Positions 37,881-45,607 of a DNA stretch of 45,607 nucleotides are shown in pieces. Each line of letters starts with the position of its first letter. The first letter of the stretch is position 1. The DNA is from Haloarcula sp. H-GB4 (GTDB lineage Archaea > Halobacteriota > Halobacteria > Halobacteriales > Haloarculaceae): NCBI RefSeq assembly GCF_030848575.1, contig NZ_JAVDDX010000007.1, positions 1 through 45,607 of the forward strand, read 5' to 3'. Position numbers and translations under genes: made by a program. The notes beneath the pieces were generated by a model. The model ran no database searches. It saw nothing but the letters and a program-made list of their open reading frames with translations, and was not told the origin of the DNA.

Positions 37881-38623
37881 CCACGCTTACGTTCGGGTTC
37901 CTGCTCGCGTTCAAGATCAACTTCGGGTTCGCGTTCAGTTGCCGCCTGTTCTTCGGCCCTCTCCCCAGCACGTTCTGAGAGTGTCTCAGTTTGGCGCTCA
38001 TCGGTCGCTTTCTCAGCCGTGGGCTGTCCGGCGTCTTTCTGCTGACTCTTCTCAGTCGCCCGTTTGAGCGCTTTTTCCGCTTCGGGGTTCAGCGCTAGTT
38101 CTGCCTCGTGGTACTGCTCCCGTGCTTCTTCATCCACGACCCGGCCAATGTCCTCGGGAGAATCACGGGCGGCAGCCGTTGGGTCGCGTGTTCGAGCGGG
38201 TTCTTCAAACGCAGTCGCTGCTTGTTCGCGCATCTGTCGGATATCTTCCCGACCCATTTCTAATTCCGCACGCTCGCCAGTCGCCGCGATATGTGCATGG
38301 GGAAACTCTGTGTCTCGGTGAACACCATACACGCAGTCGGTTGTCGGTTGTTGAGCCAGCCCGCTATTCACCAGTTCCCGAGTGTTATCACGGACTTCCT
38401 CTGGCGAATATTGTCCTGTGGGATCTGGCGAGACGATTACATGCCGCTGGAATCCGAACTCGCGGCTCTTGTCGACAAACCGATTCACCTCTGAGTCAGA
38501 CAGTTCTCGCCCGGCTGGGTTTCGGAGGTCAACTGTCACGCCGGCGTCCTGTTCGCGATCACGCTGAATGTAATCGACGAGGTTCCCTGCACCACCCTCC
38601 TGATAATCTGTTTTCAGCATCAT
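37868..38623 (-). CDS. Relaxase, MobA/VirD2-like (251 aa)
   Basis: Candidate transfer-initiating nuclease. The N-terminus MMLKTDYQEGGAGNLVDYIQ supplies the possible nucleophile Y18. The HUH-like metal motif is in VHRDTEFPHAHIAA (H102, H109, H111), preceded by the RHVIVSPDPTGQYSPEEV strand, the usual order in MobA/VirD2-type relaxases. The protein is short; residues 150-251 are charged coiled-coil or disordered, so there is no helicase or primase domain. The ATG overlaps the stop of the upstream small gene by 4 nt (ATGA). Confidence 0.82.
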   Translation of the reverse strand: MMLKTDYQEGGAGNLVDYIQRDREQDAGVTVDLRNPAGRELSDSEVNRFVDKSREFGFQRHVIVSPDPTGQYSPEEVRDNTRELVNSGLAQQPTTDCVYGVHRDTEFPHAHIAATGERAELEMGREDIRQMREQAATAFEEPARTRDPTAAARDSPEDIGRVVDEEAREQYHEAELALNPEAEKALKRATEKSQQKDAGQPTAEKATDERQTETLSERAGERAEEQAATEREPEVDLEREQEPERKRGWWQ

Positions 38624-39093
38624 ACACTCTCACCTGCCGGCTCGGCGGCAGTCGAGGCATCTGACTCAGGGTTGCCTTCCTCGTCTGGTGTTTGCGATTC
38701 TGTGTCTGGATCTCTCCCAACATGCTCGCCGGCAAATTTCAGCGCAAGCCGTCGCTGTTCAGCTGAGTAGTCATCTTGAATCAATTTCCAGATCGCGATA
38801 GTGTATGCTGTCCGGACTTTTTGGACGGTTTTTACCTCCTCCATTGTTCCAGACTCAAATTCTTCTAACAGCTCTGTCACCTCGCGCTTTGCCTCCTCCA
38901 GCAAGACTTCGATTTTTGTGTTAGTGCTGTACCGCTGATACTGACTTTCTCCAGTCTCCCACTCAATGTATTCCTCGATAACCTCGTGTCCGTATTCGGA
39001 GGTGGATGTCCCCGCGGCGTCAGCCAACTGGTCAAACAATTCTTTGTTCTCTTCACTCGTATAAATCTGGAGTAGAGTGTCTCTCTCAGTCAT
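38620..39093 (-). CDS. Relaxosome accessory-like protein B (157 aa)
   Basis: Second small protein before the relaxase. LLQIYTSEENKELFDQLADA, then GTSTSEYGHEVIEEYI, resembles the N-terminal half of ribbon-helix-helix/MobC-like proteins. A helical middle (EVLLEEAKREVTELLEEFES) and an acidic disordered tail follow. It is coupled to its neighbours by ATGA overlaps at both ends (39090-39093 and 38620-38623). It is related in layout to the 39090 protein, suggesting a diverged pair that binds oriT or the relaxase. The role is inferred from position. Confidence 0.65.
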   Translation of the reverse strand: MTERDTLLQIYTSEENKELFDQLADAAGTSTSEYGHEVIEEYIEWETGESQYQRYSTNTKIEVLLEEAKREVTELLEEFESGTMEEVKTVQKVRTAYTIAIWKLIQDDYSAEQRRLALKFAGEHVGRDPDTESQTPDEEGNPESDASTAAEPAGESV

Positions 39094-39467
39094 TCCTGAC
39101 CCTCCTTGTTTCGGATGGTTTCAACCTCATCCTCTAGTTTATCTGTCGCTTCTTCCATCGCAGTAGCGCGCTTGTCTGCCGGGAACTCAGAGGAAATTAA
39201 ATCCCACAGAGCGACCGAGTAGAACAATTCCTGATCCGTGTCAACGCTTGTTGCTTCGTCAACGTCTTCTACGACGGCATCAGCGATGTACTCCAGTTCC
39301 GATCCAAGGTTTAATTCCCCCGCACGCTGTTCCTGTAGTTCGCTCGAAATACGCCGTTCCGCAGCTTTCAGAATGTACTCTGAAACCCCTTCACCCGCTT
39401 TGTTAGCCTGCTTCACGATCTGTTTTCGCTGCTCTGCACTCATCCGAATTGTAACTTTTTCACTCAT
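39090..39467 (-). CDS. Relaxosome accessory-like protein A, RHH-type (125 aa)
   Basis: Small protein beginning MSEKVTIRMSAEQRKQIVKQ, then GEGVSEYILKAAERRI: a strand, helix, turn and helix that fit a ribbon-helix-helix (MobC/CopG-like) DNA-binding domain. The C-terminal part is helical and acidic. MobC-type proteins melt or mark oriT for the relaxase. The ATG at 39467, 6 nt after the VirB4 stop, is preferred over GTG 39476. The gene order VirB4, A, B, relaxase, coupling protein supports a relaxosome role. Confidence 0.7.
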   Translation of the reverse strand: MSEKVTIRMSAEQRKQIVKQANKAGEGVSEYILKAAERRISSELQEQRAGELNLGSELEYIADAVVEDVDEATSVDTDQELFYSVALWDLISSEFPADKRATAMEEATDKLEDEVETIRNKEGQE

Positions 39468-39472
39468 ATGAA

Positions 39473-42400
39473 TCACTCCGTAGTGCCGAACTCGAGATCA
39501 GTCCCTGCCTCGATACCACCATCAGCGACAACTGCATCCGGCTGTGTCTGGTCAAGTGCTACAGACACCACGTCCACCAACTCCTCTTCGCTGAGTCCGT
39601 TGAGGACGTGTTCAGCCTTCTCAGGCGATAATCCGTGATTCGTTAGCTCTTGCTCGACCGCTTTGGAATGGACGAACTCTTCGAAGTCAGCAGCGCGAGA
39701 GTCAACCTCGTGAGCAACAACGTCGAGCGCATCTTCCGCGTCAGCGTCGAGGTCAATAATCTGCTTCTCTTCCCACGAGGTCTTGATCGTCAGTGGGTAG
39801 TCACCATGTTCGTCGACGCGAACCAGCGCTTGTGAGTAGCCCTGACCGTCGCCTAGTGACTCTTTCCCGGCTTCCGCGTGCTGGATGTAGGACTGCTGTT
39901 CGCTCGTCAGTCCAGCGCTTTTCGCTGTCTCATCACCTAGCTCTGGCTCGCGGTGATGGACCTTGATCGGGCACATTCCCGCGATTTCCTCGGCTGCACC
40001 CTTGTCCTCAAACTCGGAGAGCGTCTGGGACAGCATCACCAGCCGCAGCCCGGCGTGGCGCTGGTGCCGAGCAATCTGGTTCAGCGACTCCAGATTCGCG
40101 TCGTCGTTGAACAGGTAATGGGCCTCATCGATGATGATCTCGACCTTCTGCTGCATATTTTTCGCCTGCTGGTACAGCGTCGACAGCAGCAACTGCATGA
40201 TGAACGACTGTTTGCCGAGGCCACTGCCCGAGCCTTCGACTTGCTGGAGGTCCAGATAGACGGCCTTGCTGCTGTCGTCGATCAGCCGCAGGTCCGACTC
40301 TTTCGAGAGATTGCCGAACGTACTTCCCGGCCGGAACGGATGCAGCGCAATCGAGAGTTCGTTTGCGTACTGCTGGATTTTCTGCTGGGAGGACTCCGTC
40401 GTCGCTCCAGGGAACATTCCAGGCTCTTCCTGGAGGCGGTCAACGACTTCTAGGAAGTCACTCAGATCCGGCGAGTTCTCCGGCGTGTGCGTCGACGGGT
40501 CCGCTGGGTCGATATCGGACTCCGAGAATATCTTGTCGATCAGGAACGTGATCAGGCCGCTGTGCATCTCCAGATCGACATCCCGCGACTGCAGGAAGTT
40601 CTCGATAACCCCGTACACTTCGTCTTTCTTCGCTGAGACGGGCTGCATATCCGGGGACTGTTCAAGGACATGAGGCGGCGTCGGATGCATCTCGCACGGG
40701 TTCAGCGGCGTCTCGCCGCTGATCGTGATGGTCTTTGCGTCCAGCATCTTCGCGCTGCCGTGCATATCCCCGACCGGGTCGATGTAGATCTGCTTGACAT
40801 CCGACCGCTTTTTCAGCATCCGCATCGCCCGAGCCTGCGTGCCGTGTGTCTTTCCGCCGCCGGGCATTCCAGTCACTAGCTCTGAGTGGCCGGTTTCCAG
40901 TTCCCACGGGTCGATCAACAACGAGGAGTCGTTGTGTCCGTGCAGCCCGTACTCGATGCCGTCCTCCATCCGCAGGTAGTTCGACGAGAACGGGAACAGC
41001 GCTCCAAGGGCTTCCCCAGTCATCGACGAGAGCCGGTTCCGCCCGAGTTCGTTGGCCCCGATCGGCGAGACTGTCACCAGTCCGGCTTCCTGCCGGCGGG
41101 TCGTTCGCTTAACCCCACAGTTCGACGGGGAGTCCCGCAGTAGCGTTTCGAGCCGGTTCGTTTGCTTTCGGAGTTCCTCTTCAGTCTTGGCAGTCAACCG
41201 GATGAACGCGCCGACACGGAACAGCGACGTGTGGTTCCGCCGGACCATCTGCCGGATGTACTTCGCCTGATTGACCTCCTGCTCGATGTCTTCCGCTTCC
41301 AGCTCCCCCTTGTCGTTTTGCAGCATCTTCAGCGAGGAGATCCACTCCTTCATCACCGACACTGCTGTATCAGCGTCGTATGGGTCGATATGGATTGAGA
41401 CATCGACGGCAAGCTCCGTATCCAGCAGCAGTTGTTCCAGCATCCCACTCGTCGGATGCTCCGGATACGTCTCGATCCAGAAGCACCGTGTGTACGTCTC
41501 TTGGTCGATCAGAGCATGGTCGGCTTCCCACTCGATATCTGTTGGGGCGACCAGTGACCGGTGGTTCTCTCCCGGTCTATGCAACTGGGAGACGAAGTCA
41601 GTCTCGTCGACCTCGTAGTCGGTCCCACCGACGTCATCGGTCTCCATGCCCTCCGCGGCGTCGTGGGCTGCGGCACCCTCGCCGTGCTTGATGAGTTCCC
41701 GCGCGGAGTATGTCACCGGGGAGACGGAGGCCGCCTCTTCGTACTCGCGTTCCGACCGGGTTTCGCAGGCCCAGTAGTCCTCGGTCAAGTGGGCCAGTTC
41801 GTGGGGGCTGACCGACCGGCTGCGACACCGGAACATATTGTTGACTGCTCTGTCGACGGTTTCGAGCCGGTCGTGGAGTTTCTTGGCCTTGAACTCCTCT
41901 CGCTCGGCGTCAGTGAGCGTGTCACTGTCGAATCGAGTGAACAGCCGACCAATGACCGGTATCCCAGTCAAATAATCCGCGATGGAGTCGCTGTTCATCT
42001 GGAGGTCGTGGATATCATCGTCGGTCACCCAGACGATGATGTAGTACTTGCGCTGGAGTTCAGTCTCAGTCTCAACGTTGCCGCTGTCGTCGGTGTAGCG
42101 GTTGACGAACTCCATGAGGACTCCCCGGAAGATCGAATGGCTCTCCGCGTCGGGGTCGTCGAGTCGGTCGACGTGTGCCTGGATATGGGACTCGTTATCG
42201 ACCTCGGCCGTCGTGACGTGGAGTTTCGCACGGCCAGTCAGCGATTCAGACAGGCGTGTGAGTGACTTGACGGCTTTCTCCCATTTCTCGTCGTCCTGCA
42301 ACGACATATTGGCGGGCTCGACCTCAACCGCGCCGACGTACGCTCCGTCGACGCGCTCAATGCCGTGGGGCATGACCCGCTCTAGTCGCGTGACCTGCCG

Positions 42401-42727
42401 AGTGTCCTGATTCCCTTGGCCGTGAGTGTACTGTCGCTTTTTGACGAGCCAGAACAGTTTGACTCGCAGCCACTCTGTCAGGCGATAGTGGTCCGGGCGG
42501 ACTTTATGCAGGATGTACAGGAACACTTCCACGATCGCTGTGAGAGCCAACGTTGGGAAGAACAGCGCCGCTGGCACGAACGGCATTCCCATCGCGACGA
42601 GGAAGCCAAACGGCGGGATGAGGAACAGGATGAGTTCCCCCAGCGTGTAGTCTCCCCAGAAGTTGGTCGAATCTCCGAGGGATTCGTGAATGATGTTCGT
42701 ATTGTATTCGTCTTGTGAGTCAGCCAT
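39473..42727 (-). CDS. VirB4-like conjugation ATPase (1084 aa)
   Basis: The main motor of the type IV secretion channel. Two membrane segments at about 29-48 and 53-73 precede a VirB4-type body, so the protein may include a VirB3-like part fused at the front. Walker A is GMPGGGKT (620-627) and Walker B IIIDEAH (864-870), followed by an arginine-rich helix and VMLSQTLSEF. The overall length exceeds bacterial VirB4 (about 800) because of the membrane part and an acidic C-terminal extension. Its start overlaps the stop of the VirB6-like gene by 1 nt (TAATG). Confidence 0.88.
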   Translation of the reverse strand: MADSQDEYNTNIIHESLGDSTNFWGDYTLGELILFLIPPFGFLVAMGMPFVPAALFFPTLALTAIVEVFLYILHKVRPDHYRLTEWLRVKLFWLVKKRQYTHGQGNQDTRQVTRLERVMPHGIERVDGAYVGAVEVEPANMSLQDDEKWEKAVKSLTRLSESLTGRAKLHVTTAEVDNESHIQAHVDRLDDPDAESHSIFRGVLMEFVNRYTDDSGNVETETELQRKYYIIVWVTDDDIHDLQMNSDSIADYLTGIPVIGRLFTRFDSDTLTDAEREEFKAKKLHDRLETVDRAVNNMFRCRSRSVSPHELAHLTEDYWACETRSEREYEEAASVSPVTYSARELIKHGEGAAAHDAAEGMETDDVGGTDYEVDETDFVSQLHRPGENHRSLVAPTDIEWEADHALIDQETYTRCFWIETYPEHPTSGMLEQLLLDTELAVDVSIHIDPYDADTAVSVMKEWISSLKMLQNDKGELEAEDIEQEVNQAKYIRQMVRRNHTSLFRVGAFIRLTAKTEEELRKQTNRLETLLRDSPSNCGVKRTTRRQEAGLVTVSPIGANELGRNRLSSMTGEALGALFPFSSNYLRMEDGIEYGLHGHNDSSLLIDPWELETGHSELVTGMPGGGKTHGTQARAMRMLKKRSDVKQIYIDPVGDMHGSAKMLDAKTITISGETPLNPCEMHPTPPHVLEQSPDMQPVSAKKDEVYGVIENFLQSRDVDLEMHSGLITFLIDKIFSESDIDPADPSTHTPENSPDLSDFLEVVDRLQEEPGMFPGATTESSQQKIQQYANELSIALHPFRPGSTFGNLSKESDLRLIDDSSKAVYLDLQQVEGSGSGLGKQSFIMQLLLSTLYQQAKNMQQKVEIIIDEAHYLFNDDANLESLNQIARHQRHAGLRLVMLSQTLSEFEDKGAAEEIAGMCPIKVHHREPELGDETAKSAGLTSEQQSYIQHAEAGKESLGDGQGYSQALVRVDEHGDYPLTIKTSWEEKQIIDLDADAEDALDVVAHEVDSRAADFEEFVHSKAVEQELTNHGLSPEKAEHVLNGLSEEELVDVVSVALDQTQPDAVVADGGIEAGTDLEFGTTE

Positions 42728-44403
42728 TAGTCGTCATCCTCCCGGTGGGGCAGGCCGTCGCGGTACACATCCGGTCCTAATACATCGTCATCAGTTGCAA
42801 ACACGTCCTGCAGCGAGTCATACGACTCGGACTCATCGGAGTCAGTGGTCTCAGTATCGTTCTCGTCGAAGTCGTCGTCGGAGAACGGTGGGTCACCCTC
42901 AGACTCGAACACTCTGGTATCGCCGGAGTTGATCTGCGTCTGGCGCTCCATCTTGGTTTGCTGCTCCATCTTCGTCTGGCGTTCACTAGTCGGAGTGTCG
43001 TCACTCTCAGAGTCCCCGGACGAACTCCCATTAGTGAACCTGCTGTTGAGGACACTTCCGGCAGATGAGCCACTCAACCCGCCAGAGGGCGGTGAGCCAC
43101 CAGAGCCACCGGACCCGCTACTGCCACTGCCGCCGCCAGAGGGCGGAGCGGAACCGCCTGAACCGCCTGAGCCACCGCCGCCGGAACCACTGTTGCCGCC
43201 ACCTCCGGAGCCGGTGGGACTACTGCCGCCACTGGAACCGGTAGGGCCAGTGTTATTGGAACCCCTCTTCATGCCAGCGGGGTTAGCAGCCATCTGGCGG
43301 TGGACCATCTGGGCACCCGTGGCAGCACTGCCAATGCGTCCTTTTGCGGCACCTGAAGCCGCTCGAATCGTGCCACCCGTCGCCATCGCTGCGCCGGGTC
43401 CACCGACCGCTCCAGCGCCGGCTGTCGCCGCTGCGCCAGTGGCCGCCGCACCCACCTTGAGTGGCTTTTTACCGCCGGCGAGAGCCTGTTCGCTGACTTG
43501 AATCGCAACGCGGCTACTACGCTGGATGAGGATCTTCTGTGATTTTGCCGCCAAGTACAGCGTCACGAGGCTGATGAACAGCGATAACTTAGAGGGGAGT
43601 CCCCAGTTCGTTGCCTCGAAGCTCATTCGTATCAGGATTGCAGGTGGGATGCCCGCAGCAAGGACTCCGGGATACGCGCCGGCGACCTGTTTTGCCAGCC
43701 CCGAGAAGCGGTTCAGTGGCCAGACTTCCACTGCCCAGAACGTCGCGACCAGCGGCATCGAGAGGGTCATCAGGAAGACCAGCAGCCACCGGGTGATGAA
43801 GATGAACGCCGCCTTCAGGTAGACGTACAATCCGACGATCATCAGAACGACGAATATCCCCAGACTGAGCTCCGCAATTTGCTCGGCTGAGCTGATTAGT
43901 GTAGCGATCTCTTCTTTCGACTGACCGGAACGGTAGATTACATTTCCGATAGCGTCGAAGAACTGAGTCCCCAGTGAGGCCACTGGGAGCCAGAAGAACA
44001 GCGAAAGAAATGCGACTCCGAGGCGACGTAGGAGTTTCTTCCGGATAACCGGGTTCATCGAACCATATCTAAGCCCAATCATCGCCAAGACGATGAACTG
44101 CAGTCCGAGCGCCAGGCCGACTACCCCCTCAAAATAGATACCCGATATTAGCGAGTCCCATGGGGCATTACTCGCAGACTCAAATGCAATGTCGACAGGG
44201 GCTGCTGAATTCGGTCCTTCAGGAGCAGGCGTCCGCACCATCGGATCAATAATGGCTTGGAAAAACCCATCAAGATAGTTGATTATCTGCGTTTTAAGTT
44301 GAGCAAAGAAGCCGCTGATACCAGCTGTAATTGCCGATGAGAGTTCTCTAATTGCCCTCTCGACGATTTCCTTAACGATTTCTTCACCAATTTCCGACTG
44401 CAT
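42727..44403 (-). CDS. VirB6/TrbL-like membrane protein with Gly-rich tail (558 aa)
   Basis: A polytopic membrane protein of the channel core. About six hydrophobic stretches cover residues 20-300, including GLALGLQFIVLAMIGLRYG, ELSLGIFVVLMIVGLYVYL and LLVFLMTLSMPLVATFW. Residues 330-380 are an Ala/Gly-rich segment, 385-450 is nearly pure Gly/Ser/Pro, and the last 100 residues are acidic and include the short repeats QTKMEQQTKMERQTQI. VirB6/TrbL proteins also combine membrane spans with a variable hydrophilic tail. Located directly before VirB4, as in other archaeal conjugation clusters. Confidence 0.78.
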   Translation of the reverse strand: MQSEIGEEIVKEIVERAIRELSSAITAGISGFFAQLKTQIINYLDGFFQAIIDPMVRTPAPEGPNSAAPVDIAFESASNAPWDSLISGIYFEGVVGLALGLQFIVLAMIGLRYGSMNPVIRKKLLRRLGVAFLSLFFWLPVASLGTQFFDAIGNVIYRSGQSKEEIATLISSAEQIAELSLGIFVVLMIVGLYVYLKAAFIFITRWLLVFLMTLSMPLVATFWAVEVWPLNRFSGLAKQVAGAYPGVLAAGIPPAILIRMSFEATNWGLPSKLSLFISLVTLYLAAKSQKILIQRSSRVAIQVSEQALAGGKKPLKVGAAATGAAATAGAGAVGGPGAAMATGGTIRAASGAAKGRIGSAATGAQMVHRQMAANPAGMKRGSNNTGPTGSSGGSSPTGSGGGGNSGSGGGGSGGSGGSAPPSGGGSGSSGSGGSGGSPPSGGLSGSSAGSVLNSRFTNGSSSGDSESDDTPTSERQTKMEQQTKMERQTQINSGDTRVFESEGDPPFSDDDFDENDTETTDSDESESYDSLQDVFATDDDVLGPDVYRDGLPHREDDD

Positions 44404-44405
44404 TG

Positions 44406-45254
44406 CTACGTCTCCATCTCCGTCTTTGTCGGGGTTGTGGTGACCTCTTCTGGCTCACCAGCTAGGGTTCGTTTGCACCCGTTACCGGTGCTGTCAAACC
44501 TGTCGGTATACTGTATAGTTTGGATGACAGTAACCGGGTCACTCCAGAGGAATCCAACAGTCAATTCCTCCTCTCTTAGAGTTGTTTCTTCAACTTTTAC
44601 GCAGTGTGGGCCATCAGCGAGGAGAAAAGTAAATTCGACAATCCCGGTTTCACCCGGCTTTATTGGTTCAAATGCCTTGCTGTCTTTGTTTTCTCCATTG
44701 AGGATTGTCCGCGTTGCTGCGCCAGTTCGCTGGCCGATATTCCGAACAACAACCCCCAAGCTATCGTCGCGGATCTCTTCATGCTCAGTCCCAGGAACAG
44801 CTTCTTCAAATTCAAACGTAGTGCCCAGTTCGAGTGGGAGTTCAGTTTCAACGTCATCCCCACGGAGATAGAGTGTATGCTGACCCCGAGGCAGCGGTTC
44901 GTACGAGTCCTCTCCTTCTGTTAACGAGAGGCGTGTCCGGGTCTCGCCAGGACTGAAATAGTCACTGGAGAACTCCCGACCAGACTCTGTGATGATGCTA
45001 ACCGATGACGGCTCGATTTCATCAGTCACAGTCACTTCCAGAGCCAATTGGCGGCCGTTCTCTACAATCTTAATCGACGTCTCTTCGATGTAGTCGGACT
45101 GATCTTCTGGCGGGCCGGCGCTTCCGTCACCTCCGTCACTGTTATCAAACAGCCCGCCACTGCATCCTGCAAGAGCAGCAAGACTCCCGCTGAGGAGTCC
45201 AAGCACTGTTCTGCGGTCGATACTGCTGTTTCGTGGTATATCTTGCTTTGTCAT
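44406..45254 (-). CDS. Tat-exported lipoprotein of the conjugation cluster (282 aa)
   Basis: A secreted, lipid-anchored protein. The N-terminus holds RR (residues 14-15) in SIDRRTVLG, a hydrophobic stretch and the lipobox LAGC with C31, typical of haloarchaeal Tat lipoproteins. A Gly/Asp-rich linker follows and then about 230 residues of strand-rich sequence with Ig-like character (QLALEVTVTDEIEPSSVSII, GLRD-type loops, VEFTFLLADG). Two Cys (about 217 and 257) may be paired. Two nucleotides separate its stop from the VirB6-like start. It may be a surface or channel accessory protein. Confidence 0.8.
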   Translation of the reverse strand: MTKQDIPRNSSIDRRTVLGLLSGSLAALAGCSGGLFDNSDGGDGSAGPPEDQSDYIEETSIKIVENGRQLALEVTVTDEIEPSSVSIITESGREFSSDYFSPGETRTRLSLTEGEDSYEPLPRGQHTLYLRGDDVETELPLELGTTFEFEEAVPGTEHEEIRDDSLGVVVRNIGQRTGAATRTILNGENKDSKAFEPIKPGETGIVEFTFLLADGPHCVKVEETTLREEELTVGFLWSDPVTVIQTIQYTDRFDSTGNGCKRTLAGEPEEVTTTPTKTEMET

Positions 45255-45607
45255 GGATTATACCAACCAACAAATTGGCCTCTCGTCCAGACGTCGTAGC
45301 CGTACACCGCCAGCACAGCCGGCAACAACGTCAGGAGCGTCACCACAACGAGGTCGATGAACTCCGAAAGGTCCGGAAGATCCACCTCATACGCAACGCG
45401 TTCTTGCGTGTCCCGAACCGGGACAGCACGCCCTTGCTCCCACCAGATTTGGGTCGGACGATACGTGACTATCGCCGAGGAGACCTCGCCCTGGTCGACG
45501 GTGACCGTAATCTCGTCAGTTCCGGAAAACGGCCGTTCGACCCGGGACTGTCCCGTTGCGACAGTGACGTTCCCTGCCGCAATCGGGAAGCCAGCCTTCG
45601 GTTCAAC
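45251..45607 (-). CDS. C-terminal part of a membrane protein (partial, 118 aa seen)
   Basis: The reading frame enters from the right edge and ends at TGA 45251-45253, overlapping the lipoprotein ATG by 4 nt. What is seen is a strand-rich extracellular-like segment (NVTVATGQSRVERPFSGTDE, ITVTVDQGEVSSAIVTY, TQIWWEQGRAVPV) followed by one membrane helix (LVVVTLLTLLPAVLAVYGY) and a short tail. A large exported protein anchored at its C-terminus would fit. The overlap ties it to the conjugation operon, but its start and family are outside the window. Confidence 0.75.
   Translation of the reverse strand, partial: VEPKAGFPIAAGNVTVATGQSRVERPFSGTDEITVTVDQGEVSSAIVTYRPTQIWWEQGRAVPVRDTQERVAYEVDLPDLSEFIDLVVVTLLTLLPAVLAVYGYDVWTRGQFVGWYNP

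Overview
The window is part of a haloarchaeal extrachromosomal replicon, most likely a large conjugative plasmid or megaplasmid. The proteins are strongly acidic (rich in Asp and Glu), overall GC is high, and several promoters look leaderless. The genes include an archaeal TFB, an Orc1/Cdc6 initiator with origin repeats, ParA partition genes, an archaeal type IV secretion/conjugation cluster and an OB-fold DNA-binding protein. The genus cannot be read from the sequence. No rRNA, tRNA or CRISPR array was recognised.

Layout. (1) 1-8.3 kb: small plasmid genes on the + strand (SWIM zinc-finger protein, TFB, PadR regulator, HsdM-like methylase fragment, hypotheticals), interrupted by an AT-richer ABCE1/Rli1 paralogue whose ferredoxin domain has no cysteine. 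(2) 8.3-15.2 kb: tyrosine recombinase, transposase remnant, and a 1478-residue Avs-like STAND NTPase with a Cap4/DUF4297-type nuclease domain, bracketed by a 36-nt inverted repeat. (3) 15.2-19.3 kb: replication and partition: orc1 flanked by origin recognition boxes, an AT-rich origin, a ParA operon and a membrane M48-like metallopeptidase. (4) 19.4-24.8 kb: a second PadR gene and more small plasmid genes. (5) 24.8-27.9 kb: a large poorly coding stretch and an OB-fold/zinc-finger protein. (6) 27.9-33.3 kb: a defence-like cassette on the minus strand containing a split Argonaute (separate N-lobe and MID-PIWI genes, PIWI catalytically dead), a membrane protein, a PIN nuclease and a possible antitoxin-like protein. 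(7) 33.4-35.6 kb: intergenic repeats and two small genes. (8) 35.6 kb to the end: conjugation genes on the minus strand, in order of transcription a membrane protein (partial), a Tat lipoprotein, VirB6/TrbL-like, VirB4-like, two small relaxosome-like proteins, relaxase and VirD4-like coupling protein. They are packed with 1-13 nt overlaps or very short gaps.

Two things stand out. First, fourteen + strand genes are preceded by the same kind of leader: a TTTTGTG-like box, then a hairpin whose arms differ in sequence from copy to copy but stay complementary. The 3' arm is usually a purine-rich, Shine-Dalgarno-like stretch, and a second covarying hairpin follows in several copies. This looks like a structured RNA element controlling a plasmid-wide set of small genes. 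Second, the split, cleavage-dead Argonaute is arranged like a guide-directed sensor, while neighbouring genes (membrane protein, PIN nuclease with intact acidic residues) could be the effectors. It resembles the AfAgo/AfAgo-N heterodimer and the SiAgo-Aga membrane-effector system but has its own gene composition.

All assignments come from reading the sequence and remembered family features. No database search was run.
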